Assembly: GCA_035759925.1 (NCBI GenBank)
Contig: DASTTY010000017.1
Coordinates: forward strand, 1 to 15,223
Length of the DNA: 15,223 bases
Reading direction: 5' to 3'
From: RHKX01 sp035759925
Lineage (GTDB): Bacteria; Actinomycetota; Thermoleophilia; Solirubrobacterales; 70-9
Every line of letters starts with the position of its first letter. Position 1 is the first letter of the stretch. The notes under the pieces are model-generated. The model was not told the DNA's origin. It ran no database searches and saw nothing but the letters and a program-made list of their open reading frames with translations. Made by a program: the position numbers and the translations under genes. This document shows, piece by piece, positions 13,738 through 15,223 of this stretch.

Positions 13738-14205
13738 CTATCCAGGCTTCGTCGTCATCGCCCAGAGGGCGACGAGGTTGAGGACCAGCAACAGCCCGAT
13801 CAGGACGGCGGCGACGCGCACGCCCGTCCCCGGCCGATCGCCGTCGCCGCGGGCCCGGCGGAGCGCGAACCAGCCGAGCAGCCCCGAGATCACGATCAGC
13901 AGCAGGCCGGCATCGCCGGCGATGTAGCCGATCCCGATCCAGTCGGGCGGATCGTCGACGTCGTTCCAGCCTTCCTTGTCTGCGATCCACTCGGCGCTGA
14001 CGCGCAGCACGACCCAGGCCGGGAGCACCGCCATGGTCAGCGAGCGCATGGCGAGGCGCAGACTCCCCGCCGAACCGTCGCGGCCGGCGGGGACGAGGAG
14101 CGCCATCGTCAGCGCCAGCGCGCCGATCAGGGTCAGGGCGCCGAGGACGTGGAGGAAGAGCGGCACGTCCCACTCGTCGGGGCGGATGGTGGCCAAGCCG
14201 ATCAT
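13738..14205 (-). CDS. small integral membrane protein (CopD/DUF2269-like organisation)
   Basis: The product, about 155 residues from ATG 14205, has four likely membrane helices, near 13-35, 55-70, 92-112 and 128-148. Its N-terminus, VPLFLHVLGALTLIGA, resembles that of the preceding gene and of CopD/DUF2269-like membrane proteins that keep a His in helix 1. I do not assign a function. The start is chosen because ATG 14205 shares ATGA with the upstream stop; a GTG two codons earlier (14211) is possible. The central loop (about 72-90) is rich in Asp, Trp and Pro and lies outside the helices. A heme or metal role is suggested only by analogy. Confidence 0.75.
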   Translation of the reverse strand: MIGLATIRPDEWDVPLFLHVLGALTLIGALALTMALLVPAGRDGSAGSLRLAMRSLTMAVLPAWVVLRVSAEWIADKEGWNDVDDPPDWIGIGYIAGDAGLLLIVISGLLGWFALRRARGDGDRPGTGVRVAAVLIGLLLVLNLVALWAMTTKPG

Positions 14206-14594
14206 GCCCACGGCTTCCCGATCATGTCGGCGAGCAGCAGCAGGACCACGGCGACATGGATCCAGTGAATCCGGGCGACGTCCGCCGGGATCGCGGCTCC
14301 GCCGCCGGACTCGCGGTAGACAGCCGGGACCTTGTCGCCACTCCAGCCCGCCGCCAGCCAGAGGGCGATCGCGATCAGCACCCAGCCGTCGAAGATGTCG
14401 TAGCCGTCGATGTCGAACGCGAGCGCGATTCCGAAGATGAAGACCCCGACGAGACCGATGTGCCAGAGGGTCAGGAACGTGCGCACCGTGCCGACCTCGA
14501 GCCGTGCACCGAGCACGAGCGCAGTGAAGGCCACGATCGCTGCGAACAGCGACGCGGCGGCGAGCAGATGCAGGAACAGCAGCGTGTCCGTCAT
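14202..14594 (-). CDS. small integral membrane protein paired with the gene at 13738
   Basis: The 130-residue product has four likely helices, near 4-27, 38-60, 69-84 and 108-124. It begins MTDTLLFLHLLAAASLFAA, in which the LFLH.L.A pattern repeats the start of the next gene, so the two look like diverged duplicates that may form a heteromer. Histidines at 9 and 45 and in IHWIHV (about 108-113) lie within helices and could bind heme or metal. No specific family is confirmed. A TAGCCT box ends 12 nt before the ATG, so this may be the first gene of a two-gene operon. No function is claimed. Confidence 0.75.
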   Translation of the reverse strand: MTDTLLFLHLLAAASLFAAIVAFTALVLGARLEVGTVRTFLTLWHIGLVGVFIFGIALAFDIDGYDIFDGWVLIAIALWLAAGWSGDKVPAVYRESGGGAAIPADVARIHWIHVAVVLLLLADMIGKPWA

Positions 14595-14606
14595 CGTCCG
14601 GCCCCG

Positions 14607-14612
14607 AGGCTA
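14607..14612 (-). promoter_or_regulatory. candidate -10 box TAGCCT for the membrane-protein pair
   Basis: TAGCCT on the minus strand, identical to the box before ctaG, ends 12 nt before the ATG at 14594. No -35 is seen. The 35-nt gap to the upstream gene means read-through is equally possible. Confidence 0.3.
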
Positions 14613-14629
14613 TCCCGGCGGGTGGACGC

Positions 14630-15061
14630 TCAGCCGATCCGCTCGTCGGCGATCGTGAACTGGGCGGCGATCACCAGCAGGTAGATGCCCGTCGCGGCGA
14701 ACCCGACCAGCGGCCAGGCCAGCTCGTCCTCGACGAGCGCCGTGACGAGCGCCACGGCGCCGATCGCGGCTCCGACCGATGGCAGGTGGAAGCCGCCCCA
14801 GAGCCGCACGCGGGCGTCGGGCGCGGCATTCAGCACCTGCGCGGCGCTGCCATGGGCGAGTGCGCCGACGGCAGCGAAGCCGGCGACCGCACCGGCGAGG
14901 AACATCAGCGCGTCGAGGGTCGTCGGGATACCGCGGGCATGGATCGTCACCGCCCCCGAGGTCCAGACCGTCAACGTGTAGCCGTACGGGGCGGCGCTGG
15001 TCGCGACGGCCGCCTGCAGATGGGTTCGGTAGCGGGCCGCCATCGCCGCCTGATTCTCCAT
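14630..15061 (-). CDS. hypothetical integral membrane protein
   Basis: The product, about 143 residues from ATG 15061 (MENQAAMAARYRTHLQAAV), has a polar N-terminus and four hydrophobic segments, with TLDALMFLAGAVAGFAAVGAL and VGAAIGAVALVTALV the clearest. GFHLPSVGAA (with a His and Pro) sits before the third segment, and PYGYTLTVWTSGAV before the first. A GTG at 15082 in the same frame starts only 3 nt after the hairpin at 15086-15117, so the ATG, with GAGGGG upstream, is preferred. ATG 15043 is another option. I recognise no named family. Function is unknown. Confidence 0.7.
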   Translation of the reverse strand: MENQAAMAARYRTHLQAAVATSAAPYGYTLTVWTSGAVTIHARGIPTTLDALMFLAGAVAGFAAVGALAHGSAAQVLNAAPDARVRLWGGFHLPSVGAAIGAVALVTALVEDELAWPLVGFAATGIYLLVIAAQFTIADERIG

Positions 15062-15085
15062 CGAGGCGCGGACCCCTCGCACGAA

Positions 15086-15117
15086 AGCGCCCCGGCGGCC
15101 GAAGCCACCGGGGCGCT
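15086..15117 (-). terminator. 14-bp stem with UUCG tetraloop
   Basis: Arms 15086-15099 and 15104-15117 flank a 4-nt loop. On the minus-strand RNA the loop is C(UUCG)G, a very stable tetraloop, and the only imperfect pair is a G-U wobble; on the plus strand that pair is a C-A mismatch. The stem is followed by only three T residues. The direction fits termination of the gene entering from the right edge, 26 nt after its stop. Confidence 0.75.
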
Positions 15118-15143
15118 GGGTTCCGTTCCGCTGCGGCCGCTGC

Positions 15144-15223
15144 CTAGCGGTCGATCGTCTTCGACGTATCGCCCTTGCAGACGCTCGTCTTGCCGACCTT
15201 GGCGTAGAAGTGGCCGTGCTTGT
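15144..15223 (-). CDS. C-terminal end of a gene running off the right edge
   Basis: A minus-strand frame is open from the window edge to a TAG stop at 15144-15146. The visible residues read KHGHFYAKVGKTSVCKGDTS and end KTIDR. The pattern of aromatic, glycine, lysine and one cysteine suggests the last strands of a secreted beta-sandwich repeat, but 25 residues are too few to assign a family. The strong hairpin placed correctly behind the stop supports it being a real gene end. Confidence 0.6.
   Translation of the reverse strand, partial: KHGHFYAKVGKTSVCKGDTSKTIDR

Noticed and set aside
15062..15082. GTG start at 15082 for the membrane protein ending at 14630
   Set aside because: It lies 3 nt after the terminator hairpin with no room for a ribosome-binding site; ATG 15061 is better placed.

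Overview
The window is very GC-rich bacterial chromosome with dense gene packing, frequent GTG and TTG starts, many 4-nt start/stop overlaps and several start codons placed 7-12 nt after a TAnnnT box. Together with the protein types (secreted DUF3089 hydrolase, ECF sigma/Ogt pair, membrane-anchored stress-like protein, F420-reductase-like protein, MGT-type glycosyltransferase) this suggests an actinomycetota, most likely Thermoleophilia/Solirubrobacterales. That placement is inference from composition and gene content, not from a marker gene. I see no tRNA, rRNA, CRISPR array, insertion sequence or phage gene, and no gap above 300 bases lacks a gene.

Layout. 1-1268 (+): the 3' part of an aldo/keto reductase-like gene that appears to lack the catalytic lysine, followed by a 44-residue ORF coupled by a TTGA overlap. 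1272-4706 (-): an apparent operon ctaG-like, then a membrane-fused spermidine synthase-like protein (TTGA overlap), then corA. 4743-4775: a hairpin downstream of the next operon. 4796-5907 (-): an ECF sigma factor translationally coupled to an Ogt-type DNA alkyltransferase with an extra N-terminal segment. 6027-8326 (+): a secreted DUF3089 alpha/beta hydrolase and, 2 nt later, a squalene/phytoene synthase-family enzyme. 8351-8917 (-): a DJ-1/PfpI protein. 9019-9657 (+): a phospholipase/carboxylesterase-like hydrolase. 9660-10178 (-) and 10248-10919 (+): divergently transcribed macrodomain and membrane-anchored USP-like genes. 10936-11592 (-): an F420/NADP oxidoreductase-like protein. 11740-13670 (-): a TetR-type regulator coupled to a glycosyltransferase, with a well-formed promoter and a TetR-like operator on the tetR start. 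13738-14594 (-): two small, similar membrane proteins in tandem. 14630-15061 (-): another membrane protein. 15086-15117: a strong UUCG-loop hairpin after the 3' end of a gene that enters from the right edge (15144-15223, -).

Themes. Many genes fit stress or redox maintenance: alkylation repair under an ECF sigma factor, DJ-1, macrodomain, USP-like protein, AKR, F420 reductase-like protein. They sit in separate short transcription units rather than one cassette. The most specific regulatory picture is the TetR/glycosyltransferase operon. The most system-like coupling is the ECF sigma/Ogt pair. At all four convergent gene junctions the two TGA stops fall inside an inverted repeat.
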